A stretch of 43,785 nucleotides of DNA from Flavobacteriales bacterium (GTDB taxonomy: Bacteria > Bacteroidota > Bacteroidia > Flavobacteriales_G > Salibacteraceae), in NCBI GenBank assembly GCA_020435995.1, contig JAGQYO010000015.1, positions 15,140 to 58,924 of the forward strand. Reading direction: 5' to 3'. This document shows, in pieces, positions 1 to 8,076 of the stretch (position 1 is its first letter; each line of letters begins with the position of its first letter). Under the pieces are notes generated by a model. That model was not told the origin of the DNA. It searched no databases and worked only from the letters and a program-made list of their open reading frames with translations. The position numbers and the translations under genes are program-made.

Positions 1-1920
1 CCCGGAGTGGGGCTGCCTCCACTTAGTGCTACCAAGCCATTGTCGATACATACTGATGTCAGGTTGTTCATGCTTACCGTAGGTTGTGCATGGACTACTT
101 GTGTTTGTGTTGCTGTATTCGAACAGCTATTACCATCGGTATAGCTATAGCTTATCGTGTGGCTTCCTGCTCCTGCGGTTGATGGGTTGAAGTTACCTGA
201 ACTTACGCCTGTGCCTGTGTAGGTTCCGCCGGCTGGACTGCCTCCTGATAGTGCAAAGCTCGGACTGCCTGCGCATACTGCCGTTAGGGATGCTAATGTT
301 ACCGTGGGTTGTGCATTTACAGTTATCGTTTTGCTAGCACTGTTGCTGCAACTGTTGCCATCGGTGTAGCTGTAAGTTATGGTGTGGGTGCCTACTCCGG
401 CTGTGGCAGGGTTGAAGCTTGTGCCTGTTACGCCTGTTCCACTATATGTTCCACCGGCTGGACTGCCACCCGTTAGGGTAATCGAACTGGCGTTTACACA
501 TACTGAACTGAGGTTGCTTAGCGATACTACTGGCAATGCATGGACTGTGATCGTTTTGCTTGCGCTATCGGTACAGCTATTAGCATTGGTGTGTTTGTAG
601 GTAATCGTATGGGTGCCTACTCCGGCTGTTGCTGGGTTGAAGTTTGTGCCTGTTACGCCTGTGCCTGTGTAGGTTCCCGGAGTGGGGCTGCCTCCACTTA
701 GTGCTACCAAGCCATTGTCGATACATACTGATGTCAGGTTGTTCATGCTTACGGCTGGCGCGGCATTAACAACTATATTCTTGCTAGCAGTGTCTTTACA
801 TCCATTTGCATCTGTATAGGTATAGTTAATGGTGTGGCTTCCTGCTCCCGCTCCACTTGGGCTAAAAGAACCTGAAGATATATTGTTTCCAAAATAAGAG
901 CCGCCACTTGGGTTACCACCAGACAAAGTAAAGTTGGAGCTATTGGAACATATAGCTGCAAATGCACCCAACGAAACTATTGGTTGTGCATTTACAGTTA
1001 TGGTTTTTGATGCCGTATCGGATCCACAAAAATTACTTACTGCATATTTTATAGTGTACACACCTGCTCCAACAGAACTAGGATTAAAGGTAGTAACCGC
1101 ACTGTTGTTATACAGGTATGTTCCACCTGCTGGACTTCCGCCGCTCAAAGTAAATACACCATCATTGGCACATCTTGCTGAAAACGCCGATAAAGTAGCG
1201 ACAGGAACAGGGTCAACTTCTACAGTAGTTGACGCCGTATCTGAACAAGTACCATTGGATTTTGTGTAATAAACTGAATGGGTACCCGCTCCAGCGATAA
1301 AGGGATAAAAATTAGTTCCAATCACTGCAGAACCAAAATAAGAACCGCCAGCCGGCGAACCATAAGTACTAAGTGATACCGGACTAAAATTAGAAGCACA
1401 TTGTTTTGGAATAGACGATAAGGATAATGTGGGAGTTGATAATACTGTAATGGTTTGGGTAGCGGTATCAGAACATCCTAAATTGGTAGCAATATAGCCA
1501 ATGGTATGTGTGCCTGCTCCTGCAACACTCGGATAAAACTTGTTGGCAGAAACTCCTGTACCAATGTAGGTTCCTCCTGTAGGAAAGCCCCCCGCTAAGT
1601 TGAATGGAGCTGCGTTTTCACATACAGAACTTAATGCTGCGAAAAAAGCTTGGACTCCACCCACCGAAATGTTCTTATTGGAAGAATCAGTACAGCTATT
1701 GGTATCGGTATAAACATAATTGATATTAAACGAACCCACACCAGATGTAGTGGCACTAAAAATCGTGTCATTCTTTATTCCTATACCCTTGTAAATACCT
1801 CCTTGCGGATTTCCTTGTGTAAGCCTAAAATCAGGTTGACCAGCACAAGTAGTAGGGAAATTAGAAATGGTAACATTAGGAAGTGGGTTTATTTTGACTC
1901 TGATTACCTTGGAAGTATCC
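1..1920. repeat. Coding tandem repeat, 225-bp unit with 675-bp higher-order period
   Basis: Bases 1-77 are identical to 676-752, an offset of 675 bp or three 225-bp units. The same 675-bp offset is seen at 157 versus 832 (GTGTGGCTTCCTGCTCC) and at 311 versus 986 (GTGCATTTACAGTTAT). A single-unit offset of 225 bp is seen at 386 versus 611 (GGGTGCCTACTCCGGCTGT). The unit encodes one 75-residue PKD-like repeat of the minus-strand protein. DNA similarity is highest towards base 1 and decays into protein-level similarity beyond about 1300. Confidence 0.85.
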
Positions 1921-3584
1921 AAGCAGCCTTCATCTGAAATAGCCACCCGATAGTCGTCTGTTGCATAGGCTTTAAAGGTAGTATCGGTAGCTTGATAAAT
2001 TCCGAAACCACCTCTAAGCCAGCGATATTCCAGGTTAGGATCATTATTAGACCACAATTTTATGCTGTCACCCAAACATGCACTTGTGCTATTTCCTACA
2101 AAGATTTTAGCCTTTTCCGCTTCACTGCAATCGGCGAGTTTTAAAATATATGCATCGGTTAATCCTCCAAATCCTGAAGGGCCCTGCCATACTGTGTTTT
2201 CAAAAACCAAAGGTGGGCTACCTATACCAGTAATATAGATGTTCTTTGAAGTATCTAATGCGATGCCATTTCCATTGTTGTAATACCAAGTACCTGAGGA
2301 CACTCCTCCAACGGTCCAAATAAACTTACCAGAAGAGTCTATCAAGGATGAAAATATCCCACGATTCCAATAACTCGCAGAACGCGCAATGGTATCCTCT
2401 CCAAATTTTGATTTTGACCCGCCAAATTCACCCGTAACTCCTACGTTACCTTTTTGATCTATTTCAACACCATAAATGTTATCATTTTGGGAATAAGTTC
2501 CCGTGAAACCACCAACGGATTTGCCCCACACAAAATTTCCGCTAGAATTTAGTCGGATAATAAAAGCGTCAGCGCTGTTACCCGCTCCTGTATTGTTTGC
2601 TAATGACGAGGTTCCAATGGTCAATGTCCCATAAGACCTTCCAGCAATATAAACATTGTTGAATTTATCTACCGCAATACCGTTTAGTTCTTGCGTGCTC
2701 GACCCAGATACTCCTTTCAACCAAAGTACACTATTAGTCGGGCTTATTTTAGCTATATATCCATCATAGCCAGATCCATATATAGTTGTAGATCCAAGGG
2801 TGATGCTCCCAAAAAACCTCCCTGCTAAATAGGCGTTCCCTGCGGTATCAATTGTAACATTTGGCGAATAAAAATTAGAATTGCTCCCAGAAACATTTCT
2901 TACCCACTGTTGGGTTCCTGCATTATTATATCTAACCAGAAAGTGCCCATAACCACTTGTTGTTGTAGAAATCGATGTTGTGCCAAAGGTCGCGGTATTC
3001 TGAAATATACCACTCACAACTACATCGCCACTTTCATTTACGTCAACCTTTGGGTTATATAAGTTAGAATAATAATAAAAATAGGTTGTGCTCAATGAAG
3101 CTGTTCTAAGCCACTGAATAGTTCCAGATGTATCAAATTTTGCTACAAATAAATTATAACCAGAAGTCGGGTTTGGTGCGCTAATATTTCCAAACTTAGC
3201 GTTTCCCGCACCGTATAATCCAACAACGACAAACGCAGTATCTCCAATCATTTCGATATCCGACGCCACATCATTTACAGAACCACCTAATGAAATAGAC
3301 CATAGTTGCTTGCCTTTTACATCATGTTTTACTACGTATCCATCGAATCCGTAAGTTGATCCATTCGCTTTTATCGTATCGTTTCCCCAGATTGGAAGGG
3401 GTTGATAGCTTGCATAATTTCCTACCGATCCACAACTATAGGAATATCCATTCTGATCAACAGCAATTCCATTGCCTGAATCATAATAGCCACCTCCACC
3501 AAACTTGACCCAATCCACTTGTTGAGCAGATAATCCCGTAAAAAACAACAAACCTAAAATCGAGAGTAGAAACCTAATTCCCAT
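1..3584 (-). CDS. Giant secreted repeat protein (SBBP beta-propeller + PKD-like repeats), C-terminus cut off by window edge
   Basis: The frame opens at an ATG at 3584 and stays open to base 1, giving 1194 residues with no stop, so this is the N-terminal part of a larger protein. Residues 1-20 form a signal peptide ending in LSA before QQ. Residues about 21-485 contain repeated blades of the type 'GNAYLAGRF' and 'KNIYITGIG', which I recognise as SBBP (beta-propeller) repeats. From about residue 495 there are about ten repeats of roughly 75 residues, each with the pattern C..N....LSGGSPxGGTYxGTGV...FNP...AGxGTHTITYxYTDxNxC. Each has one Cys near its start and one near its end. Such architectures in Bacteroidota normally finish with a T9SS sorting domain or gliding-motility C-terminal domain, which would lie off the left edge. 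It is probably an exported cell-surface or adhesive protein; the ligand is unknown. A TATCTTTG element lies upstream. Confidence 0.9.
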   Translation of the reverse strand, partial: MGIRFLLSILGLLFFTGLSAQQVDWVKFGGGGYYDSGNGIAVDQNGYSYSCGSVGNYASYQPLPIWGNDTIKANGSTYGFDGYVVKHDVKGKQLWSISLGGSVNDVASDIEMIGDTAFVVVGLYGAGNAKFGNISAPNPTSGYNLFVAKFDTSGTIQWLRTASLSTTYFYYYSNLYNPKVDVNESGDVVVSGIFQNTATFGTTSISTTTSGYGHFLVRYNNAGTQQWVRNVSGSNSNFYSPNVTIDTAGNAYLAGRFFGSITLGSTTIYGSGYDGYIAKISPTNSVLWLKGVSGSSTQELNGIAVDKFNNVYIAGRSYGTLTIGTSSLANNTGAGNSADAFIIRLNSSGNFVWGKSVGGFTGTYSQNDNIYGVEIDQKGNVGVTGEFGGSKSKFGEDTIARSASYWNRGIFSSLIDSSGKFIWTVGGVSSGTWYYNNGNGIALDTSKNIYITGIGSPPLVFENTVWQGPSGFGGLTDAYILKLADCSEAEKAKIFVGNSTSACLGDSIKLWSNNDPNLEYRWLRGGFGIYQATDTTFKAYATDDYRVAISDEGCLDTSKVIRVKINPLPNVTISNFPTTCAGQPDFRLTQGNPQGGIYKGIGIKNDTIFSATTSGVGSFNINYVYTDTNSCTDSSNKNISVGGVQAFFAALSSVCENAAPFNLAGGFPTGGTYIGTGVSANKFYPSVAGAGTHTIGYIATNLGCSDTATQTITVLSTPTLSLSSIPKQCASNFSPVSLSTYGSPAGGSYFGSAVIGTNFYPFIAGAGTHSVYYTKSNGTCSDTASTTVEVDPVPVATLSAFSARCANDGVFTLSGGSPAGGTYLYNNSAVTTFNPSSVGAGVYTIKYAVSNFCGSDTASKTITVNAQPIVSLGAFAAICSNSSNFTLSGGNPSGGSYFGNNISSGSFSPSGAGAGSHTINYTYTDANGCKDTASKNIVVNAAPAVSMNNLTSVCIDNGLVALSGGSPTPGTYTGTGVTGTNFNPATAGVGTHTITYKHTNANSCTDSASKTITVHALPVVSLSNLSSVCVNASSITLTGGSPAGGTYSGTGVTGTSFNPATAGVGTHTITYSYTDGNSCSNSASKTITVNAQPTVTLASLTAVCAGSPSFALSGGSPAGGTYTGTGVSSGNFNPSTAGAGSHTISYSYTDGNSCSNTATQTQVVHAQPTVSMNNLTSVCIDNGLVALSGGSPTP

Positions 3585-3612
3585 ATTAATGTCTTAAAAT
3601 TTGATCAACGTA

Positions 3613-3620
3613 CAAAGATA
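3613..3620 (-). promoter_or_regulatory. -7 promoter element TATCTTTG for the giant repeat protein
   Basis: On the minus strand 3620-3613 reads TATCTTTG, matching the Bacteroidota -7 consensus TAnnTTTG, with 28 bp to the ATG at 3584. No TTTG -33 element is visible at 17-23 bp upstream. Confidence 0.5.
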
Positions 3621-3739
3621 GCAAGTGCTTTATCATTCTATCTTTTTTCGTCAAATGGAAAGACGGCTAAATTAGAGTAAAGGTTGGTCTTCGTGGACTT
3701 TAATTTACGAATAGCCTCATTCACATCAAAAAGAATTGT

Positions 3740-3747
3740 TTCTTTTG
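3740..3747 (+). promoter_or_regulatory. Possible degenerate -7 element before galE
   Basis: TTCTTTTG differs from TAnnTTTG at one position and lies 27 bp before the galE ATG at 3775, the same spacing as the perfect elements in this window. No -33 element was found. Confidence 0.2.
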
Positions 3748-3774
3748 AAGTTCAATAATTGAAGGCGCAATTTG

Positions 3775-4797
3775 ATGAAGAAAATTCTCATTACTGGTGG
3801 AGCAGGCTACATAGGTTCACATACTATTTTAGAAATACTCGAAAACACAAACTGGGAAGTCGTTTCTGCCGACAATTTTCTGAATTCAAGTGCAAGCACA
3901 TTTGATCGAATCGAAAAAATTTCAGGAAAAAGGATTAGAAATTACAATGTTGATTTAAGGAATCTCATTTCTACAAAAAAGATCTTCGAAGCGGAAGGAA
4001 AAATTGATGGGGTTATACATTTTGCAGCTTTAAAAGCGGTAGGAGAATCCGTTGAAAGACCGCTCTGGTACTACGATAACAATTTCAATAGCCTCTTGAG
4101 CATCTTAAGATGCTGTCGTGATTTTAATGTACCTGATTTAATTTTTTCTTCCTCTTGCTCTATTTACGGCAACGTAGATCACCTGCCAGTGGATGAAAAT
4201 ACGGCCTTGGGAGAAGCCGAATCACCTTATGCTCATACCAAAGCTGTGGGTGAAGACATGCTCAGGCATTTCGTTAAAACAAGCCCTACACGTGTTATCT
4301 CATTAAGATATTTTAATCCTGTTGGGGCCCATAAAACAGGTCAAATAGGAGAAAATCCGATCAACAAACCCAACAATCTTGTGCCAGTAATAACCCAAAC
4401 TGCTGCGGGAATAAATGAAAAAATGTGGGTGCATGGAAATGATTACAAAACACGAGATGGTTCATGCATTCGCGATTACATACACGTAACCGACATTGCT
4501 GATGCTCATATTAAAGCATTGCAATACCTTCAGGGGAATAAAAATTCGCAACCTATCGAATTTTATAACCTTGGAACGGGAAACGGTATTAGTGTATTAG
4601 AAGCTATTGATATGTTTGAGGAGATTTCGGGTCTGAAACTCAACTTTGAAATGGGTCCCAGAAGGCCTGGCGATGTGGAGGCAATTTATAGTGACTCTAC
4701 CTTAGCAAAAAATAGACTTGGGTGGGAAACCAAGTTTGGCCTAAAAGAAATGATGCAAACTGCCTGGAAATGGCAACAGGAAATATCATCCAAATAA
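3775..4797 (+). CDS. galE: UDP-glucose 4-epimerase
   Basis: This cytosolic NAD-dependent extended SDR interconverts UDP-glucose and UDP-galactose, feeding galactose into surface polysaccharides. The 340-residue product starts MKKILITGGAGYIGS, with the GxxGxxG NAD fingerprint at residues 8-14. The SSSCSIYG strand is followed by the catalytic YxxxK as YAHTK near residue 150, then RYFNPVGAH and NLVPVITQTAAG, which are characteristic of GalE rather than other epimerases. Length matches the family (about 338). I chose the ATG at 3775 over the TTG one codon earlier because it sits at the usual distance from the Rossmann strand; GAAGG at 3761-3765 is a weak ribosome site. The next gene begins 10 bp downstream and is also an SDR, so the two probably form one transcript. 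Confidence 0.93.
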   Translation: MKKILITGGAGYIGSHTILEILENTNWEVVSADNFLNSSASTFDRIEKISGKRIRNYNVDLRNLISTKKIFEAEGKIDGVIHFAALKAVGESVERPLWYYDNNFNSLLSILRCCRDFNVPDLIFSSSCSIYGNVDHLPVDENTALGEAESPYAHTKAVGEDMLRHFVKTSPTRVISLRYFNPVGAHKTGQIGENPINKPNNLVPVITQTAAGINEKMWVHGNDYKTRDGSCIRDYIHVTDIADAHIKALQYLQGNKNSQPIEFYNLGTGNGISVLEAIDMFEEISGLKLNFEMGPRRPGDVEAIYSDSTLAKNRLGWETKFGLKEMMQTAWKWQQEISSK

Positions 4798-4807
4798 AAA
4801 AAATTCA

Positions 4808-5731
4808 ATGACTAAAATATTAATTACTGGCGGCGCCGGGTTTATACCAGGTTCATTAGCTGCCGAATTGGCTAAAAACCCAGATTACTTCATCGTTATA
4901 GTCGATAACTTTCTTACGGGTAAGAAAAAAAACATCCCAAAAGGCAAGAATATTCGTTTTATCAAATGTGACGTGAATGACTACCTCGACATTGCTCCAG
5001 TAATGACTTCGCATCGCTTCGATTTCGTATTTCATTATGCCGCCGTGGTAGGAGTAAAACGCACCTTAGCCAATCCCACACTCGTTCTTCACGATTTACA
5101 AGGCATAAAAAATATTCTAAGGTTGTGCAAAAACACTGGGGTGAGAAGGGTGTTTTACTCTTCGAGTTCTGAAGTTTATGGAGAGCCCGTCGAAATGCCT
5201 CAACACGAGCAAACAACCCCGCTCAATTCTAGACTTCCCTACGCCATTGTAAAAAATGCAGGTGAGGCTTTTTGTAAGGCATTTCAAGATGAGTTTGATT
5301 TAGACTACACCATTTTCAGATTCTTTAATACTTATGGCCCCTTGCAAAGTACCGACTTTGTTATGTCAAGATTTTTAAGAGCAGCTTCGAGAAATGAGGC
5401 CATCACCATCTATGGCGACGGGTTGCAAACAAGAACCTTCTGCTATATCAGCGATAACTTAGAGGCGACTATTTCTTGCTTAGAAAAGGACCTATTCGTG
5501 AATGACGTTATCAATATGGGAAACGACCAACAGACTCACATAGTTGATTTAGCCAAACTCCTGATAAAAAAGACAAAATCGAAATCCAAACTTGAGTTTC
5601 TTCCACCATTGGCCGAAGGAGACATGAAAAGAAGGCAACCTGATATCACCAAAATGAAGAAGGTACTGAACCGAGAACTGATATCCTTGGAGGACGGTAT
5701 TGATCTCCTACTCGAAAAAATTAAATTCTAA
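4808..5731 (+). CDS. NAD-dependent epimerase/dehydratase (extended SDR, sugar nucleotide)
   Basis: This 307-residue extended SDR probably acts on a nucleotide sugar, with UDP-glucuronate decarboxylase or a dTDP/UDP-sugar epimerase as nearest types; the substrate cannot be read from sequence. It opens MTKILITGGAGFIPGS, where the usual third glycine of GxxGxxG (residue 14) is a proline followed by glycine 15. The FYSSSSEVYGE strand and YAIVK catalytic motif (YxxxK, near residue 150) are present, as is RFFNTYGPLQ with the phosphate-binding region after it. It follows galE by 10 bp, is probably co-transcribed, and its stop codon overlaps that of convergent rlmH by 4 bp (CTAA). It likely serves surface-glycan precursor synthesis together with the glycan genes further right. 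Confidence 0.85.
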   Translation: MTKILITGGAGFIPGSLAAELAKNPDYFIVIVDNFLTGKKKNIPKGKNIRFIKCDVNDYLDIAPVMTSHRFDFVFHYAAVVGVKRTLANPTLVLHDLQGIKNILRLCKNTGVRRVFYSSSSEVYGEPVEMPQHEQTTPLNSRLPYAIVKNAGEAFCKAFQDEFDLDYTIFRFFNTYGPLQSTDFVMSRFLRAASRNEAITIYGDGLQTRTFCYISDNLEATISCLEKDLFVNDVINMGNDQQTHIVDLAKLLIKKTKSKSKLEFLPPLAEGDMKRRQPDITKMKKVLNRELISLEDGIDLLLEKIKF

Positions 5732-6201
5732 GAATGATGGTATGGCTCACCTCGCATGATGGTGAATGCCCGATAAATTTGCTCCACCAAAAACAACCTG
5801 GCCATTTGATGCGAAAATGTCATTTTGGAAAGCGCAATTTCTTCTGTTGCCTTTTCATGTAATTCTTGATCAAAGCCATAGGCGCCTCCAATTACAAAAA
5901 GCATGTCGGTATTGTGGTGGCTAACCATTTTTTCCAAGTGAATAGAAAATTTTTCACTCGTAAACTGCTTGCCATTTTCATCCAATAAAACCAACCTATC
6001 ATTTGGTTTTAGTTCTTTTAAGATAAGTTCCTTTTCGGCTCTTTTTACTTCCTCAACGCTCAGTTTATTGGTTTTTTTAAGGGCCTCCTTTTCTATCCAG
6101 TCCACTTGAATGTAATGCTTTAGACGTTTTAAATAAACATCAACACCTTCTTTCAAATAAGAATCACTGGTTTTGCCGATACTTACTATTTTCAATTTCA
6201 T
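5728..6201 (-). CDS. rlmH: 23S rRNA (pseudouridine1915-N3)-methyltransferase RlmH
   Basis: RlmH is a SPOUT-class SAM methyltransferase that methylates pseudouridine 1915 in helix 69 of 23S rRNA on the 70S ribosome. The 157-residue product carries the family hallmarks: a GG-YG segment (VIGGAYGFD) for SAM binding in the trefoil knot, the block SKMTFSHQMARLFLVEQIYRA, and the C-terminal GEPYHH with one residue after it. I placed the start at the ATG at 6201 (MKLKIVSIGK), which matches the known family start. A TTG at 6222 would add seven residues and run into the promoter element at 6220-6227. It is convergent with the upstream epimerase and divergent from nadC. Confidence 0.95.
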   Translation of the reverse strand: MKLKIVSIGKTSDSYLKEGVDVYLKRLKHYIQVDWIEKEALKKTNKLSVEEVKRAEKELILKELKPNDRLVLLDENGKQFTSEKFSIHLEKMVSHHNTDMLFVIGGAYGFDQELHEKATEEIALSKMTFSHQMARLFLVEQIYRAFTIMRGEPYHHS

Positions 6202-6219
6202 AAGGGAGAAGAAATCTCC

Positions 6220-6248
6220 CAAAAGTAAAACAATACTTTTGCCTCAAA
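6220..6248 (-). promoter_or_regulatory. rlmH promoter (TTTG-N17-TACTTTTG)
   Basis: On the minus strand TTTG at 6248-6245 is followed after 17 bp by TACTTTTG at 6227-6220, a full Bacteroidota -33/-7 pair, with 18 bp to the rlmH ATG at 6201. It is the only promoter in the window where I find both elements at good spacing. Confidence 0.6.
6234..6241 (+). promoter_or_regulatory. nadC -7 promoter element TACTTTTG
   Basis: TACTTTTG at 6234-6241 lies 18 bp before the nadC ATG and is the exact reverse complement of the rlmH -7 element six bases away, so the two promoters are divergent and overlapping. No -33 element is visible for this direction. Confidence 0.55.
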
Positions 6249-6259
6249 TTGAACGCCCG

Positions 6260-7102
6260 ATGATGAATCGCTCAGTAGAAGAACATATCAAATATTCGTT
6301 GGAGGAAGATATAGGAACAGAAGACCATTCTGCGGCTGCTTGTATTCCTGAAAACTCAGTATCTGCAGCCCAACTTATTATTAAACAAGATGGCGTTTTG
6401 TCAGGTATTTCAGTTGCTAAAAAGGTATTCGAAATCTTGGATTCTGACATTCAATTTGATGTATTGATTGAAGATGGCACACCTATACGGTACGGGCAAA
6501 TTGCTTTTAAAATCAAGGGCCGAGCGCGAAATCTTTTGAAAGGAGAACGACTGGCGCTCAATTACCTTCAGCGAATGAGTGGAATAGCTACCACTACTCA
6601 GAAATATGTAAAGGCCATAAGTGGTACAAGCACTAAAATATTGGACACGCGAAAAACGAGTCCTGGGTTGCGAATTTTTGAAAAATCTGCCGTACTTCAT
6701 GGCGGTGGATACAACCACCGAATGGGCCTTTATGATATGATTATGATTAAAGACAACCACATCGATTTTGCTGGTGGGATAAATGAGGCGATGGATGCAG
6801 TAGCCCGCTACCAAACAGAAAATGGATTGAACCTAGCCGTAGAAGTGGAAGCTCGAGACTTAAATGAGGTAGAACAAATCTTGAAAAACGGGAAGGCAAC
6901 TCGAATTATGTTCGACAATTTCGATTATGCTCATACCCAAAAGGGCGTTGACCTAGTGGACAGGACCATGGAAACTGAATCGAGCGGTGGAATCACCTTG
7001 GAAACCATTAGGGGATACGCGGAATGTGGTGTAGATTTCATTTCGGTGGGTGCACTTACACATCAAATTCAATCACTCGACATGAGTCTAAAAGCCATAT
7101 AA
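6260..7102 (+). CDS. nadC: Nicotinate-nucleotide diphosphorylase (quinolinate phosphoribosyltransferase)
   Basis: NadC converts quinolinate and PRPP into nicotinate mononucleotide, CO2 and pyrophosphate in de novo NAD synthesis. The 280-residue product shows the N-terminal alpha/beta domain with EDIGTEDHS, then the phosphoribosyl- and quinolinate-binding barrel: LDTRKTSPGLR, the block HGGGYNHRMGLYDMIMIKDNH, AVEVEARDLNE, and C-terminal SVGALTHQ. Arg, Lys and His residues in these blocks form the known active site. I start it at the ATG pair 6260/6263; an upstream ATG at 6173 in the same frame lies inside rlmH and upstream of the -7 element, so it is unlikely. Its TAA overlaps the ATG of the next gene by one base (TAATG), suggesting translational coupling. 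Confidence 0.95.
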   Translation: MMNRSVEEHIKYSLEEDIGTEDHSAAACIPENSVSAAQLIIKQDGVLSGISVAKKVFEILDSDIQFDVLIEDGTPIRYGQIAFKIKGRARNLLKGERLALNYLQRMSGIATTTQKYVKAISGTSTKILDTRKTSPGLRIFEKSAVLHGGGYNHRMGLYDMIMIKDNHIDFAGGINEAMDAVARYQTENGLNLAVEVEARDLNEVEQILKNGKATRIMFDNFDYAHTQKGVDLVDRTMETESSGGITLETIRGYAECGVDFISVGALTHQIQSLDMSLKAI

Positions 7103-8016
7103 TGTCTTTCAAAAAGATATTACATAAGCAACTTAAACAAGTTGTTGGGTACTCCAAAAAAATCACCTTTCCGGGTTTCAATAAAGCTTCATTGTATGAT
7201 GTACTCAAATTTTTATTTGACAGTATCATAAATGGGGATATTCTCAACCGATCAGCATCGATGGCCTTCAGTTTTTTTTTGGCACTGTTTCCAGCCATTA
7301 TCTTTCTTTTTTCTCTAATCCCCTACATTCCGGTGGATGATTTTCAGGCTAACTTGCTCCTCCAAATACAACTGGTGTTGCCCGGCCCAGCTTATGTTTT
7401 TGCCCAGCAAACCATTGAAGAGTTGGTTACCAATTCACGCCTCGATTTATTATCGTTCGGTTTTTTGGCCAGTATATTCTTCGCTTCCAACGGGGTAAAT
7501 GCGATGATCGACAACTTCAACAACTCTATTCATGTGGTAAAAAGGAGATCCATTCTAAGCATGAGACTCACATCCATCTATTTGATATTTATGCTGGGCA
7601 CGCTCATAATTATCAGTATTGTTTTGCTCCTGTTTGGAACGAAAATCATATCGCTTCTTGGCTCTTACGATCTCATTCAACCTGCAACGAAAATTATGTT
7701 GTTGTTTGTCAATTGGATTATTACCATAGGCTTTATCTACTTCAGCGTTTCGTTTTTCTACTACTACGGCCCCAACAAAAGAAGCAGATGGAGGTTTTTA
7801 AGTGCTGGTTCATCCCTGGCCACATTTCTTATTATTTCGGTTTCAGTCATTTTTGGCGAATACGTCAATCAGTTTGGAACCTATAATAAAATCTATGGGT
7901 CGATAGGTGCCATGATGGTTATCCTACTCTGGATTTATTTTAATTGCGTGGTGCTAATTTTGGGGTTTGAACTCAACGTGAGTTTGAAGAAGGTCAATTC
8001 AATTACTTTGAATTAA
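7102..8016 (+). CDS. YihY/BrkB family inner-membrane protein
   Basis: A 304-residue integral membrane protein of the YihY/BrkB (UPF0761, once called RNase BN) family, whose molecular function is not settled. The N-terminal cytosolic part is followed by the family signature GDILNRSASMAFSFFLALFPA near residues 50-70, then about six hydrophobic helices, including FGFLASIFFASNGVNAMI and a late YGSIGAMMVILLWIYF segment typical of the family. Length matches (about 290-310). The start at 7102 overlaps the nadC stop codon (TAATG); longer in-frame starts would lie within nadC. It is co-transcribed with nadC, an arrangement with no obvious functional logic. The 60 bp after it contain no recognisable terminator. 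Confidence 0.88.
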   Translation: MSFKKILHKQLKQVVGYSKKITFPGFNKASLYDVLKFLFDSIINGDILNRSASMAFSFFLALFPAIIFLFSLIPYIPVDDFQANLLLQIQLVLPGPAYVFAQQTIEELVTNSRLDLLSFGFLASIFFASNGVNAMIDNFNNSIHVVKRRSILSMRLTSIYLIFMLGTLIIISIVLLLFGTKIISLLGSYDLIQPATKIMLLFVNWIITIGFIYFSVSFFYYYGPNKRSRWRFLSAGSSLATFLIISVSVIFGEYVNQFGTYNKIYGSIGAMMVILLWIYFNCVVLILGFELNVSLKKVNSITLN

Positions 8017-8076
8017 AACTTCTGTACAACTCTTTTCATCAGTATTTCATGAAATTAGAATAGGAAGCTAGCAACG

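Noticed and set aside
1-1920. Regular 225-bp repeats as a possible CRISPR array or non-coding satellite
   Set aside because: The period is a multiple of three, the minus frame is open throughout and the repeats encode a recognisable PKD-like domain; there are no short identical repeats with unique spacers.
379-1937. Plus- and minus-strand frames at 379-600, 773-967, 934-1269 and 1650-1937
   Set aside because: They are shadows of the repeat-coding frame on the minus strand and show no protein features of their own.
6173-6259. Longer nadC start at the ATG at 6173
   Set aside because: It would lie inside rlmH, precede the -7 element and add 29 residues absent from the family.
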